DNA of 64,000 nt from positions 205,737-269,736 of the forward strand of contig BDDD01000716.1 of assembly GCA_001972305.1 (NCBI GenBank). The letters run 5' to 3'. The notes beneath the pieces are model-generated. The model was not told the DNA's origin, searched no databases, and saw only the letters and a list, made by a program, of their open reading frames with translations. The position numbers were made by a program, and so were the translations under genes. Each line of letters opens with the position of its first letter. Within the stretch, counting starts at the first letter, position 1. Shown here in pieces: positions 11,863 through 24,000 of the stretch. The stretch comes from Cephalotus follicularis. Taxonomy: Eukaryota > Streptophyta > Magnoliopsida > Oxalidales > Cephalotaceae.

Positions 11863-12329
11863 TAGGGATGGCAATGGGGCGGAGCGGGAAGGATTTTTTC
11901 ATCCCCGTCCTCACCCCACCAAAGAGCGGAGCGTGGACGGGGCGAAGATTCCTTTCCCTATGGCGGGGCGGGGAACTCACGTATTAATATGCTTAAAGTT
12001 TAAGAAAAAAAAAAGATTATATGTATTTGTTATACATAAATACATATTATAATAAATCCTAAATATAATATTACAATAATATTTTGAGAAATTCATTTAT
12101 TGATATATCATATATGTGATAAAATATATGTTATACAATATATAAAGGCGGGGGCGGGGCGGGATTGGGCAGAGCGGAGAAAACACTTGTTTTGCCCCCT
12201 TCCCACCCCACCTGCGAGGCATATTTTTTTCACATCCCCACCACAATCCTTAAACATGACGGGAATTTCCCACCCCATTTGAAGCGGAACGAAACGGGGG
12301 CAGGGGGGACGGGGAAATTGCCGTCCCTA
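11863..12329. mobile_element. GC-rich hAT-type MITE nested in an older repeat
   Basis: The ends are TAGGGATGGCAAT and ATTGCCGTCCCTA, 13-bp inverted repeats with one mismatch. Flanking octamers CGAATATG (11855-11862) and CGAATATT (12330-12337) match at 7 of 8, the target length of hAT elements. GGGGCGGGGC-type blocks occupy both ends, pairing as a stem, around an AT-rich centre (about 12000-12140). There is no coding sequence. The GC-rich arms contrast sharply with the AT-rich surroundings. Confidence 0.8.
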
Positions 12330-12337
12330 CGAATATT

Positions 12338-13129
12338 TGATTGAGTCGATTAGAAGATTGCAGACTAAATCATCTAAGTTAAAAAAAAATCTCAAATACG
12401 ACCCGAAGGTCAATCTTATGTTGGATCGGGTTTACTAGGTCGCATTGATACTAACCGATCCAATTACGGTGCCGATATTATAATTTACTCAAATTGATTT
12501 ATTAACCGATCCAATCTCAATCTAATTACTATAATTTATAATATTAAAAGAATTAATTATATTTTGATCTCTCAAGTTTAATCTTAAATACAACTTAATC
12601 CATGAGTAATTTCATTTTATATACAGATAAATTCAAAAAGACTAAGAGAAATGTCTCCGATGAAGAAAATAAAAACTCTATAACAGCATCTACAATCAAT
12701 TGGGTAACCAATGCCTTTACAATCGATTATATAAATAGAATTATCTCCTTAGTCTTATTTTTATTTATCATATTGGATACTAGATAAAGCTGTTTTCAAT
12801 AATTTGGGTTGGATTCCTTTTCATACCCAACAAAGCACGAAAACCTTTGCTCTAAAATTGTGCGTACTTTCTTTTTCCAAATAAAGCAAATAACATATAA
12901 ATCAATGCTGATATGTCCAAGCAAATATGTAAATTTCAATGAAATATCAACCTCTGGTTAAAACATGTAAAAAAACCGAACTCTTAGATGATATACAGTT
13001 TTTTTTTTTTTTTTTTTTTACAAACACTACCCATTTACAATCTTAACATCCTACTTTCAAGACATACAACCAAAGCGGTAACCAGAAAGTGGCTCTGACC
13101 ATTATTAAGGTAGATAATCACCAATCTGA
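12338..13129. other. Intergenic DNA between the two convergent genes
   Basis: AT-rich sequence with no supported gene. It includes the older repeat mentioned above to about 12520, a run of about 22 T near 13001-13022, and presumably the 3' UTR of the minus-strand DCC gene just below 13130. Confidence 0.5.
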
Positions 13130-16093
13130 TCAACTTCTGTTCATCATTTCATCCCTATCTATGAAACGTTCGAGTAGCTCTTGCTCTTTCAATACTAAGC
13201 AATTTTTGCCCTTACCGAACCAGTCATAGCGTCGCTTGGCAACATAATCGTAAACAACATCCCTGAGAGGAGTTGGAACAACCAACAGTGTGCTTAAAGC
13301 AGAGTAAGGTGGTGGCAAGTATGACAAAACTCTCAGTGCAGCTGCAGAACAACATATAGTGAGAAGAATTAGACTTGAAGTAAGGAAAGGACGGTCTTTA
13401 GTAACAGAAAGAGAACAATTTTACAACATTAACATTTTTAAATCCATAAGCATAACAAGTTGCAAAAGTCTTCAAAAGTTGGTCAAATTAAAATTGTTTG
13501 AAGTGTGAAGCAAAAGGCTAGAGACATCGTATAACTAGAGTAATCTAGCAGATGATAGATTTGTAATGGAGAATTCTTTCAGCTAGAGCAGGAACTTTAG
13601 GGTTACATATTCTAATGTGAATCACGTGGACTTGCATAGGGAAAACACCTTCCAAAAAGCCAACCTTGCAAAAGAACAAAATGATCCATCCAAGCATGAA
13701 TGATCTAATTTTTTTTGTCCGTTCCTGACCGAAGATTACACTATTATGAAGTCAGAAATCAAATTGGATGCATTGCGGACACAAGGACTGAAAAAAAGAA
13801 GGATTATGTTGGGTAGGTGTTACATGAATCCCACATTAGAAGTGTAAGTCACTAAATGTGAGTTTATAAGACTTTAAGTTTTCCAAGCTCTTGAGCTGAC
13901 TTTTGAAGTTTGTTGTCCCAAGTGTCGTATAACAATGGTGCACGAACCCAATCTTGTACAAGAACTCATCGGAAGGGGAGACCTATGGGTAGAGCAGAGG
14001 GCTACCTAAATAGTGGCTGCCCAGATTGGGCCGAGGAAGATATTGTATAACAGTAGGTTGCAAATATAAGTGACGGCCGAGGAAGTCGTTGTATAACAGT
14101 AGGTTCCAAGAAGAACAACCTCTGACAGAGTCACCATCGAGATTGCTGACTATCGCAATTGCACTAATGATAAGTCATGTCGTCTTTCTTGACCACAATT
14201 ATGCTACAGCTAAATCAGAACAAGTAAATGAAATGTCAAACTTAATTGTCTATGGAGTTCTTTGATATTGCCATTAAATGCAGATTGATCCCAATAATCT
14301 GGCATAGATAATCGAGAAACTAATGCTTATAATTCTCTAATATTTAAACTGATATTTGGATTTCCTTAGAATACCTCCCAGTTAAAATTTTCTTGTATAG
14401 ATTCCAGTAAAGTAGACAGTAGTTTTCTTCTAAAACAGAAAAAATTCAGAATAATCATCAACAGTCAACAAAGAGAAGTCGAAATGCAGCTCTAGTGTAA
14501 CCAAGAAGCTCTGCGCTCAGAGCTGCCTACTCTAAGTGACACCATTAATACATAACAAACAGAGAGAACATAGCCATATAATTTCTAAGACCTTAATGGC
14601 ACAGTTATAGTGTAACCAACAAGTCTGCAAAGATACACAAAGTTAGTGCAAGAGGAAGCCATTTCCACTTGTCAGCTGACATACAGACATCAATTGTAAT
14701 ATACTAGGAACTAACAAGAACAATACTACAAAACCATACATAGAAGAAACTATGCTACTAGTGAACTAACCAGTTGATGCTTGGTGGTATAAACCTGGGC
14801 CCTCAATGAATAGAAAGCGACGAAGAACATCCTCTCGGTCAAGTCCACTCGCTCTCAGGTATGGTTCAGCAGCTTCGGACTGAAGGCAACAGAACTTGAT
14901 CTTCCTATACTTATCAGCTTTGATCACCCACTTAACCCCTGGAACATTCAAAGAACACGTTAACACAAAAAAAAAAAAAAACAAATTACCATTAATACAT
15001 TGCTACATTACATGTCAAAGCTGTCATCCAAGAATATCGAATAGGAATAAGAAAGCAAATGGCGAATTAACAATGCATAAAAGCACATTGAATTTCGATG
15101 TTTTAATATGGGAAAAAATAGAGAATGTGTTACCTGATCAAAAGCCAATATGTTTGGTAGAGTGAATTTAGAGAAGATAGAAAGTGATGGATAGATTCGA
15201 GGAGGATAGATTGAAAATCCATTGTTTGGTAAAAGAGATTTTAGGGTAGGTAGAATATTAAGAGAGATCCAATGTCTCTTGGACTTACAAAAGAGGAAAG
15301 ATTTCTCATCTCTCTTAAAAGGAAAGATTTTAGTATTCTCTCCACTTTCTATCCTTCCTAATACAAACATGGATAGAAAACAATCCTCTCACGTTTCTAT
15401 TCTCTCTAATTTTCTATCCTCTCTACCAAACATAATCAATAGTTTAAAGTTTAATGAATACACACCCCCCAAAAAAAAAATCATAAAATTCCATTATCAC
15501 AAAATAACAGAACTTTAGGTTTTGATCCTCTATAATGGAAAACATGTGTAGTATGTGTTTTTCTTTGTTGTTTTTCTTGGTGACAGTCACTTAACAGAAT
15601 TTACGCTAATGAAGGTTTGGAAAAGGAAATTGGAAGCTTATTTCAAACGCCAAGAACTGAGGTAAATTTAGCCCTAAAGAAAAGTTGAAAAATGGACAAA
15701 AGTACCTATGATAATGAGATAATCTATATGTTTATGGATTATATAAGAGAATATGAAAAGAATTTAAAAAAAACAATAATAAATTAAAAAAAAAAAGAAT
15801 GGGAAATGGGGAAGAGTACCACGGTGGCAGAGATGGCAGATCCCATCATAGACCACGACACGTGGCTGAAGAAGAGTGGGCAAGATCACGGGCTTGACGG
15901 TCGTAGAAACCGGTGGTACCGGGTAGAGCACATCCTCTTCATCTGCCACGTCGGCAACCTCAGCGGCTGCTGCGGTTCCCGAAACGACGTGGGGTGGTGA
16001 CGAAGTTGACGAAGAAGACAACCGAAGCTTTAATAAAGATGAAAGCGAATAAAGATATGGAGATTTTAAGCTTTGAATTTTCCTCATCAACAT
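13130..16093 (-). CDS. DCC/DUF393-family thiol-disulfide oxidoreductase-like protein (217 aa, three exons)
   Basis: Minus-strand exons are 16093-15820, 14938-14771 and 13341-13130. The introns are GT-AG, both phase 1, and the joined frame is open to TGA at 13130. The first ATG is 16093, with a second in frame at 16087. The N-terminal 65 residues are Ser/Leu/Arg-rich, suggesting an organelle transit peptide (inferred). The family's signature D-G-x-C-x-x-C follows as DGICHLCHRG (Cys about 86 and 89), split by intron 1 after His-Arg. Then come GVKWVIKADKY, FCCLQSEAAEPYL and the C-terminal part with YLPPPYSALSTLLVVPTPLRD and DWFGK. The family is thioredoxin-like and the CxxC pair is presumed redox-active. 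No substrate can be read from the sequence. Intron 1 holds an MITE and intron 2 an LTR-like relic. Confidence 0.88.
13808..14130. mobile_element. LTR-like relic in intron 2 of the DCC gene
   Basis: TGTTGGGTAGGTGTTACATG followed by ATCCCACATTAGAAGTG and GTGAGTTTATAAGACTTTAAG resembles a common small plant LTR/TRIM motif. Near 14033-14110 a unit containing GCCGAGGAAG and TTGTATAACAGTAGGTT occurs twice, about 50 bp apart. No coding part, partner LTR or clear target duplication was found. Confidence 0.4.
15150..15433. mobile_element. MITE in intron 1 of the DCC gene
   Basis: Perfect 13-bp terminal inverted repeats ATGTTTGGTAGAG / CTCTACCAAACAT bound a 284-bp element. Its interior is also partly self-complementary (AGAGAGATCC / GGATAGA-type blocks). 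The flanking trinucleotide AAT occurs on both sides (15147-15149 and 15434-15436). This looks like a Tourist/Harbinger-style or related MITE; superfamily is uncertain. It lies wholly within intron 1. Confidence 0.7.
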
Positions 16094-16269
16094 TGCAATC
16101 TCCTTTCTTTCTTTTCTTTTCTTTTTTTTTTCCGGTGAGTTGAAGGTGTGAAAATGGAGGCCGTCGTTTCTTTCTTTCCTTTTGTTTTTTCAAGGGAGCG
16201 ACTAACTTTCTTGGCTTCCAAGTTGGCTAAAAATGTGTCCTTTTTTTTTCTTTTTTGGAACTATTTTTA
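16094..16269 (-). promoter_or_regulatory. Upstream region of the DCC gene
   Basis: This short stretch between the DCC start codon and the MULE holds a pyrimidine tract on the plus strand (TTTCTTTCTTTTCTTTTC near 16110). No TATA box is evident. The MULE end lies only about 180 bp from the start codon, so promoter elements may be inside or across the transposon. Confidence 0.35.
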
Positions 16270-17329
16270 GAGTTTTTTTCCATGATATTATTTTTTTTTA
16301 ATTTATTCATAAACTACCATCTTTCCTAGACTATTTCCCACACTACCACTTCAAACCTAACTTTTTCTCCGAACCTAATTTTTTTTTTCTCTCCCATTTT
16401 TTCTCTCTCCTCCCTCTTCGTTCCTCTCACTTACTCTCTCCCTTCCGTAATTTCTCTCTCTCCCTCTTTTTCCTTTCTTTCTCCCTTTTTTTCTCTCTCC
16501 TGCCTCCTCATCCCTCTCACTTACTCTCTCTCTCCCGCAATTTCTCTCTCTCCCTCTTTTTTCTTTTTCTCTCCCGCTGTAATCTTTTTTTTTTTATGGT
16601 CAAAAGAGGACAAGTTAAAGGCATCCTAATAATTAGTGATATGCTTGAATATCAGAAAAATCATTACACGCTAGGAAAATGAATGCACCAAAATCGAATA
16701 CAATAAGCCTCAAAATTCATTGTGGAAATTGCAGCAGGAAGAGTAGTCAAACATGTAAGGTGCTACAGGTTTCCTGAGCAATATTGTATCGATGTCCTTA
16801 ATTGCATGCTTTTTCTGTTCAAATTAGTTCACCTTCTCCGATTCAGGAAGCTACAGTGGTGTTGGCTTCTCTTTTTTCTTTACCTTAATGACATTAAGGC
16901 ACGATTCATTATTTACACGCCATTTATCTTGTTTCAGTCTACTCATCATGATATTAAAATCTTGAAATATATGTATCTGTGATATATTCCATTAAATACA
17001 GAAGGATTTATGATTCTAAGAAGTCTTACAAGATAAAAGGCATCGATAGGTCTTGAATTAATTTATTGCAAGATTATATCAGGAGAACTAAGTAATAGAC
17101 TGAAGAGAAAACCTGCTTTGTCACATTGCTAACATTCTAGAAAGAATATTTAAGGCAAATGTAAAAAGCCGATGAGATAATAGCCATGTAATGTGACTTA
17201 CGTCTCAGCAGTTGTATGAAGCTGCATGGCGTGCAAGCAAACATGGACAAATCCAATCCATCATGTTTGATTTTGAGAATTGCAGTTAAACATAATCTTT
17301 GCATTGGAGAAAAAATGGATATTGCTAAG

Positions 17330-17560
17330 TATTTAAACCAATATCAGAATGCAGCACCGATGACCAAAATAAGTAGCAAATATGAGAAAACAAAAACTGC
17401 CACTTACTGCTAAAAGCATCTTAATTTCATTTAAACTTACACTATAATGCAGATGTGTGCCGTATGGTTGTCCAACAAGATCACCAAGATTCAAATTGCT
17501 CATTAACTGCTTGCATTCGACAAAAACAAGCATTAACATCAATTCATTCAAGTATGAACA
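17330..17560 (-). other. Exon-like segment inside the MULE (possible captured gene fragment)
   Basis: On the minus strand, QLMSNLNLGDLVGQPYGTHLHYS is read after an AG at about 17510 and ends directly at GTAAGT (donor-like, near 17438). A second minus-strand segment near 17290-17200 also ends at a GTAAGT. This is the pattern expected if a MULE captured genomic exons with introns. I do not recognise the source protein, and both segments are short. Confidence 0.3.
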
Positions 17561-17989
17561 ATCCTTAATGTCAAGTAAAGAATAGGATTCACAATCTATA
17601 AAACATCTTTACTTGGTTGATTTTAGATCCTGCTAGAATGAAGAAGCAAGTTTGCTTGGTAATATCTTGAATCTCTTCTTCCCCTTTCACAACCCTTTTT
17701 TTTTTTTCTGATCATATGATAACCTTGTAAGCTGCTGCATGTTAACCCAACTAAATAAGACCTTACATCCACTACAATGCGTAAGAACTTTTTTTTAAAA
17801 AAAAATATTTTTACTCTATCTAGGGTCATATTATCCACAAAGAGATTTTTTTTGGATTTTTTTTTTGTAGTACCTGAACACGAAACAGACAACTCATCCT
17901 TATTTATACTGCTTGTTCTTTGTTGCATATCACCAAACATTTTAATTAACATTTCTGATCATGTTCCAAACTAATGCTTACCTCTGATT

Positions 17990-18590
17990 TCTCAGGAAAA
18001 AGAGGGAGAGAGAGAATTTGAAGGAGAGAGAGAGAGTAAGTGAGAGGAATGAGGAGGCAGGAGAGAAAAAAAATGGGAGAAAAAAAAAAGAATGCAGCGG
18101 GAGAGAAAAGAAAAAACAGGGAGAGAGAGAAATTGCGGGAGAGAGAGAGAGTAAGTGAGAGGAATGAGGAGGCAGGAGAGAAAAAAAATGGGAGAAAAAA
18201 AAAAGAATGCAGCGGGAGAGAAAAGAAAAAACAGGGAGAGAGAGAAATTGCGGGAGAGAGAGAGAGTAAGTGAGAGGAGTGAGGAGGTAGGAGAGAGAAG
18301 AAAATGAGAGAGAAAAAAAAAGAAAGAATGCAGCGGAGAGAGAAAAAGGAAAAAGAGAGAGAGAGAGAGAAATGAGGAGGCAGGAGAGAGAAGAAAATGG
18401 GAGAGAAAAAAAAAAGAAAGAATGCAGCGGGAGGGAAAAAGAGGGAGAGAGAGAAATTGCGGGAGAGAGAGAGTAAGTGAGAGGGATGAGGAGGCAGAAG
18501 AGAGAGAAATTGCGGGAGAGAGAGAGAGTAAGTGAGAGGAACGAAGAGGGAAGAGATAGAAAAAAATGAGAGAGAAAAAAAATGTAGGAT
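17990..18590 (+). repeat. GA-rich tandem repeat in the MULE right terminus (unit about 115 bp)
   Basis: A unit running from CAGGGAGAGAGAGAAATTGC through AGTAAGTGAGAGGAATGAGG to GAATGCAGCGGGAGAG recurs at about 115-bp spacing (for example 18117 and 18232), with shortened copies to 18560. The left terminus holds complementary but fewer units (about 16380-16590). Arms of unequal copy number point to tandem expansion after insertion or in the parent. An open frame across the repeats is compositional only. Confidence 0.8.
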
Positions 18591-18876
18591 TAGAGAAAAA
18601 GTTAGGTTTGGAGTGGTAGTGTGGGAAATAGTTTAGGAAAGATGGTAGATTGAGAATAAGTTTTAAAAAAATGGTATTATGAGAAAAAACTCCGATTTTT
18701 ATCGGCGATTTGGCAGACTGACGTGGACTGGAATGCTTTAAAATCTAGATCGATGGGACTGGTGGATTGATCAAATTATGTTATCAAATAGAATAACATT
18801 TTTTTACCACCTCTGATGTGGAGAGCGCTGTTAATAAAATCGCGTTTTTATTGGTTTTTCAAATGAATGGATATAC

Positions 18877-19371
18877 AGCCATGCAGACGGAGGACCACAA
18901 CCTTATCTACAGGATAAGGAGATTATCTTCAGCGGATTTGTTGGGATTCATACTTATCCAAATGAAGAGTTAGAGTCATAATCAACTACAACAAAGGAAA
19001 GAAGAGATAATTCAGGCGGAGATAAGGGGAATGACCGAGATCCTCGGCATTTCCCTAGGGGATAACATCAACCTCCGTTTTTCACGCTCTAGCAGTTACA
19101 AAAACTCTACTATAAATACAAGTTCAACAGACTGAACAAAGGTGAGCAATTTTTACATTACAAAGAGCATTATTTCATCTGCACCTTGTCTAACTTGAGC
19201 GTCGGAGTGTCCCCGGGAGAACAACCTCCTGGGCTTTCCACCATTTTTGCTACCTTGTGCAGGTGTCCGAGATCAACCTCTTCCTCAAGGCATACTTTGA
19301 CCAGCGTTTCTCTCTACAAATAAAAGTCCTCCACGTAGGATACTGTTGAGAGAAGGATTTCTGTATCAACA
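18877..19371 (+). repeat. Tat-A 5' LTR (5'-truncated)
   Basis: Aligns without gaps to 29811-30305 with four mismatches. The region matching 29271-29810 is absent. A TATA box (TATAAATA, 19111-19118) is retained, so the promoter could still work despite the truncation. It ends GTATCAACA. Confidence 0.92.
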
Positions 19372-19373
19372 GT

Positions 19374-19391
19374 TGGCGCCGTCTGTGGGAA
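19374..19391 (+). promoter_or_regulatory. Tat-A primer-binding site
   Basis: TGGCGCCGTCTGTGGGAA lies two bases inside the 5' LTR, the standard place for tRNA-primed minus-strand synthesis. The form is typical of Tat-clade elements. Tat-B has the same site with TGGCACC. Confidence 0.85.
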
Positions 19392-19506
19392 ACGCTACAA
19401 AAAGTCATCAACAAATATCCCTCCGAGGAAGAATACCCTAGTTGGAGCCACTGGCAGCCAACAACACCAGGAGATTATAGCTCCTCCACCAGAAGCCGTT
19501 CAAGAA

Positions 19507-21060
19507 GTGGCCCAACAACAAGCTCCCGTTACAGGGGAGCAGCTCAGTCAGTTCCTACAAAGATTGGAGCGCGTTACTGATCGGTTGCTCACAACCTTAG
19601 CCAATCAACAACAGCAAGTAGGGCCTGCTCAGGAAGTGGCCCGAGGAGTATCTGGCCCCCATAGGCCAGAGGTGGAGACAAGGCACCACCGAGGTGCCAG
19701 CCGAAACCCGTCAGGGAGAAACGAACCTCTCCTTAGACAGTCAGGGGACAACAATCCCCTGGGAAGGAGAGCCGAGATCAATGTATCTCAGAGAGCTGAG
19801 TCCTCGACTGCTAGGGATCACCCCAAAGATCCCAGAAGAGCGCATCCTCAGCACCAGCCCATGGACGTGGATCCTCGGTAGGATTCCAGGGGGGCAGAGG
19901 AGGCACAAGTACGCTCCCATGCTTCGCGCAGAGCTGGCACAGCCCGAGGAAGCAGGGTCGATCCCCCAGCCTCTGTGGCGGGAAGATCTCATGTTTCTAG
20001 CAGAGTTAGGAACATCGAAGAGGTAGAGCAAGCAGTGGGTAGAAGGCTTGCTGATTTGGAAAGAAGGTTCCGAGGAGTGGAACAGCGCAGGGGACACCTA
20101 TCCGAGGTGCAGAATATCAATGCACACCCCTTCACTGCCGAGATCATTGCAGAGCCAGTCCCCAGTGGGTTCCAAAACCCAAATCTTGATAAGTACGATG
20201 GGTCCACGGACCCCATTCAGCATGTGCGCACTTATATCCAGGCTATGTGGATGCATTAAGCCTCGGACGCCATGCTTTGCCGAGGATTCCCAGTGACTTT
20301 AACAGGGGCTGCGCAATCATGGTATTTCACCTTGGCCAAGAATTCAGTGAAGAGCTTCGATCAGTTTACGGAACTGTTCGTAACAAAGTTCCTCAACAGC
20401 ACCACGCAGAGGAGGAACTCTACCCACCTTATCAACGTGGTGCAAGGCAAAGATGAGACATTGAGAGATTACCTCACTAGGTTCAACAAAGAATCTCTCA
20501 CAGTGAAAGACCTGGAGCCATCCTTTGCTCTGGCAGCCTTGAACAATGGGCTGAGGAGCAACTCAAAATTCACTTTCTCCCTGCTGAAGAAGCCGGCAAA
20601 GGACATGGCAGAGTTGTTGAAAAGGGCGGAGAGATATGTGAACGCCGAGGAATAGATGTTGGCCAGGAAGCAAAAGGCACCTTGGACTGGAGAACAGGAG
20701 GAGAGAAGGGAGCATTCACGAAATGCTCCCGAGAAGAGAGAGAAGAGGAAGGAGAGGTCAGACCTGTCCAAGGGAGACCTCAGACATAAGCTTTCCAGAC
20801 GGGAGGGCACGTCCAGGGGTGGAGCACCAATACCATCTTACAACACTTTTGCCCCCCTCCTGGACACACGTACTAAGATTCTTGCTGTGGAGCAAGATAA
20901 AGTCCCTTTCCAATGGCCTGAGAAGATAGGGCCCCGACAAAGAACAAAAGTGTGGAGAAGTACTGTCGTTACCATCGTGACCACGGCCACGATACAGAGG
21001 AGTGCAGGCAATTGAAAAATCAGATTGAGGATCTGATTAGAAAGGGACACCTGCGCAAGT
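19507..21060 (+). pseudogene. Tat-A gag
   Basis: One reading frame runs from before 19507 to about 20930, broken by TAG at 19879, TAA at 20257 and TAG at 20653. It then shifts frame near 20940 into the zinc-motif part. The 5' segment is Gln/Arg-rich. The core (about 20130-20640) has the retrotransposon gag fold signature: NPNLDKYDGSTDPIQHVRTY, LTGAAQSWYFTL and FDQFTELFVTKFL. A His/Cys motif KYCRYHRDHGHDTEECRQL follows at about 20960, as usual for this clade. No ATG was seen near the 5' end, so the start is uncertain. It would assemble the particle shell and bind RNA if intact. Confidence 0.88.
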
Positions 21061-24000
21061 ATGTTGACAGAGATGCTCCTCAAGTAAGGAGAGAGCAGAG
21101 AAGAGAAGAGGCTCCTCAGCAGCAGGAGGAGCAACAACAGCAGCAACCCAGAGGTGTTATCCACACCATCTCTGGGGGGATCGCGTCTGGGGGCGACGAT
21201 TCTAATGCAAGAAAGGCCTATGGGAGACAGTTCCTTGCTGTGCAACAAGTCCCTCACAGCAAAAGGCTTAGAATTGGAGGAGATGAGGAGGTGATATCCT
21301 TCTCGGAGGTGGACTATGAGGGAGTACGTCTTCCTCATGATGACCCAGTGGTGGTGACCCTTCTGGTAGAACTCTTTACCATGAAGAGGATTCTTATTGA
21401 TAGTGGCAGCTCGGCCGATATCCTGTACAAGCACGCATTTGATCAGCTGAGGATACCGACCGACCAACTGAAGCCTGTCAAGACCCCACTGGTCGGCTTC
21501 ACAGGTGAGACGATCCATCCCCTAGGATCTATCAACCTGTCCGTGGTTGCAGGTACGGCCCCACGTCAGACTCAAGTCGAGATGACATTCCTGGTGGTGG
21601 ATACCCCAAGTCCTTACAATGCTATAATAGGGCGACCAGGTCTAAACTTGTTGGAAGCCATAGTGTCTACGAGACACTTACTGATGAAGTTTCCCACAAG
21701 GTTTGGCGTGGGGGAAGTCAGAGGAGACCAAGAGGTGGCAAGAAGATGTTACAAAACTGCCATCTCGGACAAGAGGAAGGGTAAGGTCCTTTCCATAGCA
21801 AATGTGGAGCTCAGAGGAGACATAGAACCTGAGCGTCCACAGCCCGTAGAAGATGTTCTCCAAGTGCCTATGGAAGAGGGCAACACCGAGAGAGTACTCC
21901 AAGTTGGCTCACAGCTTGGAGAGGTGGAGAAGGAGGAATTGATAACATTCCTCCGAGATAATAAGGATGTTTTTGCATGGTCGACAGAGGAGGTCCCTGG
22001 TATCAGTCTAGACGTAATGGTTCACAAGCTAAGTGTGGACCCAGCCAGACCCCCTGATCAGACAAAAGAAGAGGAACTTCACCCCTGAGAGGCAACAGGC
22101 AATAGCTGAGGAGGTGAGCAAGCTGTTACAGGCAGGTTTTATCCGAGAAGTGCACTACTCGGACTGGCTAGCAAATCCTGTGTTAGTCAAAAAAGCTAAT
22201 AGAAAATGGAGGATGTGCATAGATTTCACAGACCTCAACAAAGCCTGCCCAAAGGATCACTTTCCTCTCCCAAAGATTGACCAACTGGTGGACGCGACCT
22301 CGGGTTATAGAATTTTGAGCTTCTTGGATGCTTACTCGGGATACAATCAAATCCCCATGCATAGGCCTGATGAAGAGAAGACAGCATTCATAACTGACCG
22401 AGGAATGTATTGCTATAAGGTTATGCCCTTTGGCTTGAAGAACGCAGGGGCTACCTACCAGCGCTTGGTCAACAAGATTTTCGAACCTCATATTGGGAAG
22501 AATATGGAGGTGTATATAGACGATATGCTCGTCAAGACCCCAGCCAGGAGCCCTCACGTAAAAGACTTGGAGGAGACATTTGAGGTGTTGAGGAGGTACA
22601 ACATGAAGCTCAATCCCTCCAAGTGTACATTTGGGGTCACCTCAGGAAAGTTCCTCGGATTCATGGTCTCCAGCAGAGGAATAGAGGCCAACCCAGAGAA
22701 GATCTCGGCAATACAAAGCATGAGTTCACCTCAAACCATCAGGGATGTGCAGAGATTGAATGGGAAGATTGCAGCCTTGAGTAGGTTTGTGTCCAAGTCA
22801 GCAGAGAAGTGCCTTCCCTTCTTTAAGATACTCAGAGATCCCAAGGGATTCTCATGGTCAGATGACTGTCAAGCAGCCTTCGACAAGTTGAAGGAGTATT
22901 TGGCTTCTCCTCCCCTGATCTCGAAGCCTAAGGATGGAGAAGACCTGTATTTGTACCTTGCGGCCACCTCGGGCGCAGTGAGTGCAGTGCTGGTCCGAGA
23001 AGAGGACAAAGTTCAAAAGCCTGTATACTATGTAAGCAAGGCCTTGAATGATGCTGAAGGGAGGTACCCAGAGGTGGAGAAGTTCGCCTATGCTTTGATC
23101 ATCTCGGCCAGAAAGTTGAGGCCGTATTTTCAAGCCCATACAATCAAGGTTCTGACTGACAAGCCAGTTAAACAAGTTCTTGCCAAGCCTGACACTTCGG
23201 GCAGGTTAATCAAATGGTCAGTCGAACTAGGCGAGTATGATGTGAAGTTCGAAGCCAGACCAGCAATCAAATCACAGGTACTGGCCGACTTTGTTGGAGA
23301 TAATACACCTACGGAGTGTATGGAGGAGAACCCTTCCGAGAGCAAGAAGGGAACGTGGAAGTTATCAGTGGATGGATCCTCATGCCTCACTGGCAGTGGG
23401 GCAGGATTAGTGTTGACAAGTCCAGATGGGTGGACATTGGAATATGCTTTGAGGTTTAAGTTCAAGGCTACAAATAATGAAGCTGAATGGGAAGCTCTGA
23501 TAGCTGGACTCACAATTGCAAAGCACTTGGAGGTGCAGAGGATTGAAGCCTCAAGTGATTCTTAGCTAGTAGTTGGTTTGGCGAACGGGGAGTATGAGGT
23601 CAGAGAAGACCTCATGACAAAATACTTAGCCCATTTTCAGGGCATGAAGTCGGCCTTCAAAGTGTTGAGAATTGTGAAGGTGCCAAGAGCAGAGAACGTC
23701 AGAGCAGACCAACTCTCAAAGCTAGCAACAGCAGAGGAGTTGGAGAAAAATCAAACAGTGCTAGTTGACTACTTGGATCGTCCGACCATCTCTCAAGCGG
23801 AGGTAATGGACATAGATGTTCCACAGGAGCCAAGTTGGATGACTCCTTTTATCAATTGGCTAAGGGATGGGATTCTACCCGAGGACCCCGTAGAGGCGAG
23901 GAAGCTAGTCTACAGAGCAAACAGGTTCCAATTCCGAGATGGGATCCTCTACAAAAGGTCATTCTCATTTCCCTGGTTGAGATGCTTGAACCCCTCAGAG

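Larger units (their letters stand above)
16270..18692. mobile_element. Mutator-like element with long, tandemly expanded terminal repeats
   Basis: Left end GAGTTTTTTTCCATGATATT and right end (plus strand) ATGGTATTATGAGAAAAAACTC form inverted repeats. These continue inward through AACTACCATCTTTCCTA / TAGGAAAGATGGTAG and CACACTACCACTTCAAACC / GGTTTGGAGTGGTAGTGTG. CT-rich (left, to about 16600) and GA-rich (right, from about 18000) tracts follow. Flanking nonamers CTATTTTTA (16261-16269) and CGATTTTTA (18693-18701) match at 8 of 9, the Mutator target length. No transposase is visible, so the copy is non-autonomous. The interior (16620-17990) is unrelated to the ends and may include captured DNA. 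Confidence 0.8.

Noticed and set aside
13001..13022. Poly-T run as the tail of an inserted retroposon
   Set aside because: No LINE/SINE body or target duplication was identified next to it.
18040..18273. Open frame of charged repeats in the MULE right terminus
   Set aside because: Pure consequence of GA-rich tandem repeats; the period explains the amino-acid repeat.
20469..20810. Minus-strand frames within Tat-A gag and pol (also 20838-21518)
   Set aside because: Shadows of the sense coding strand with no recognisable domain.
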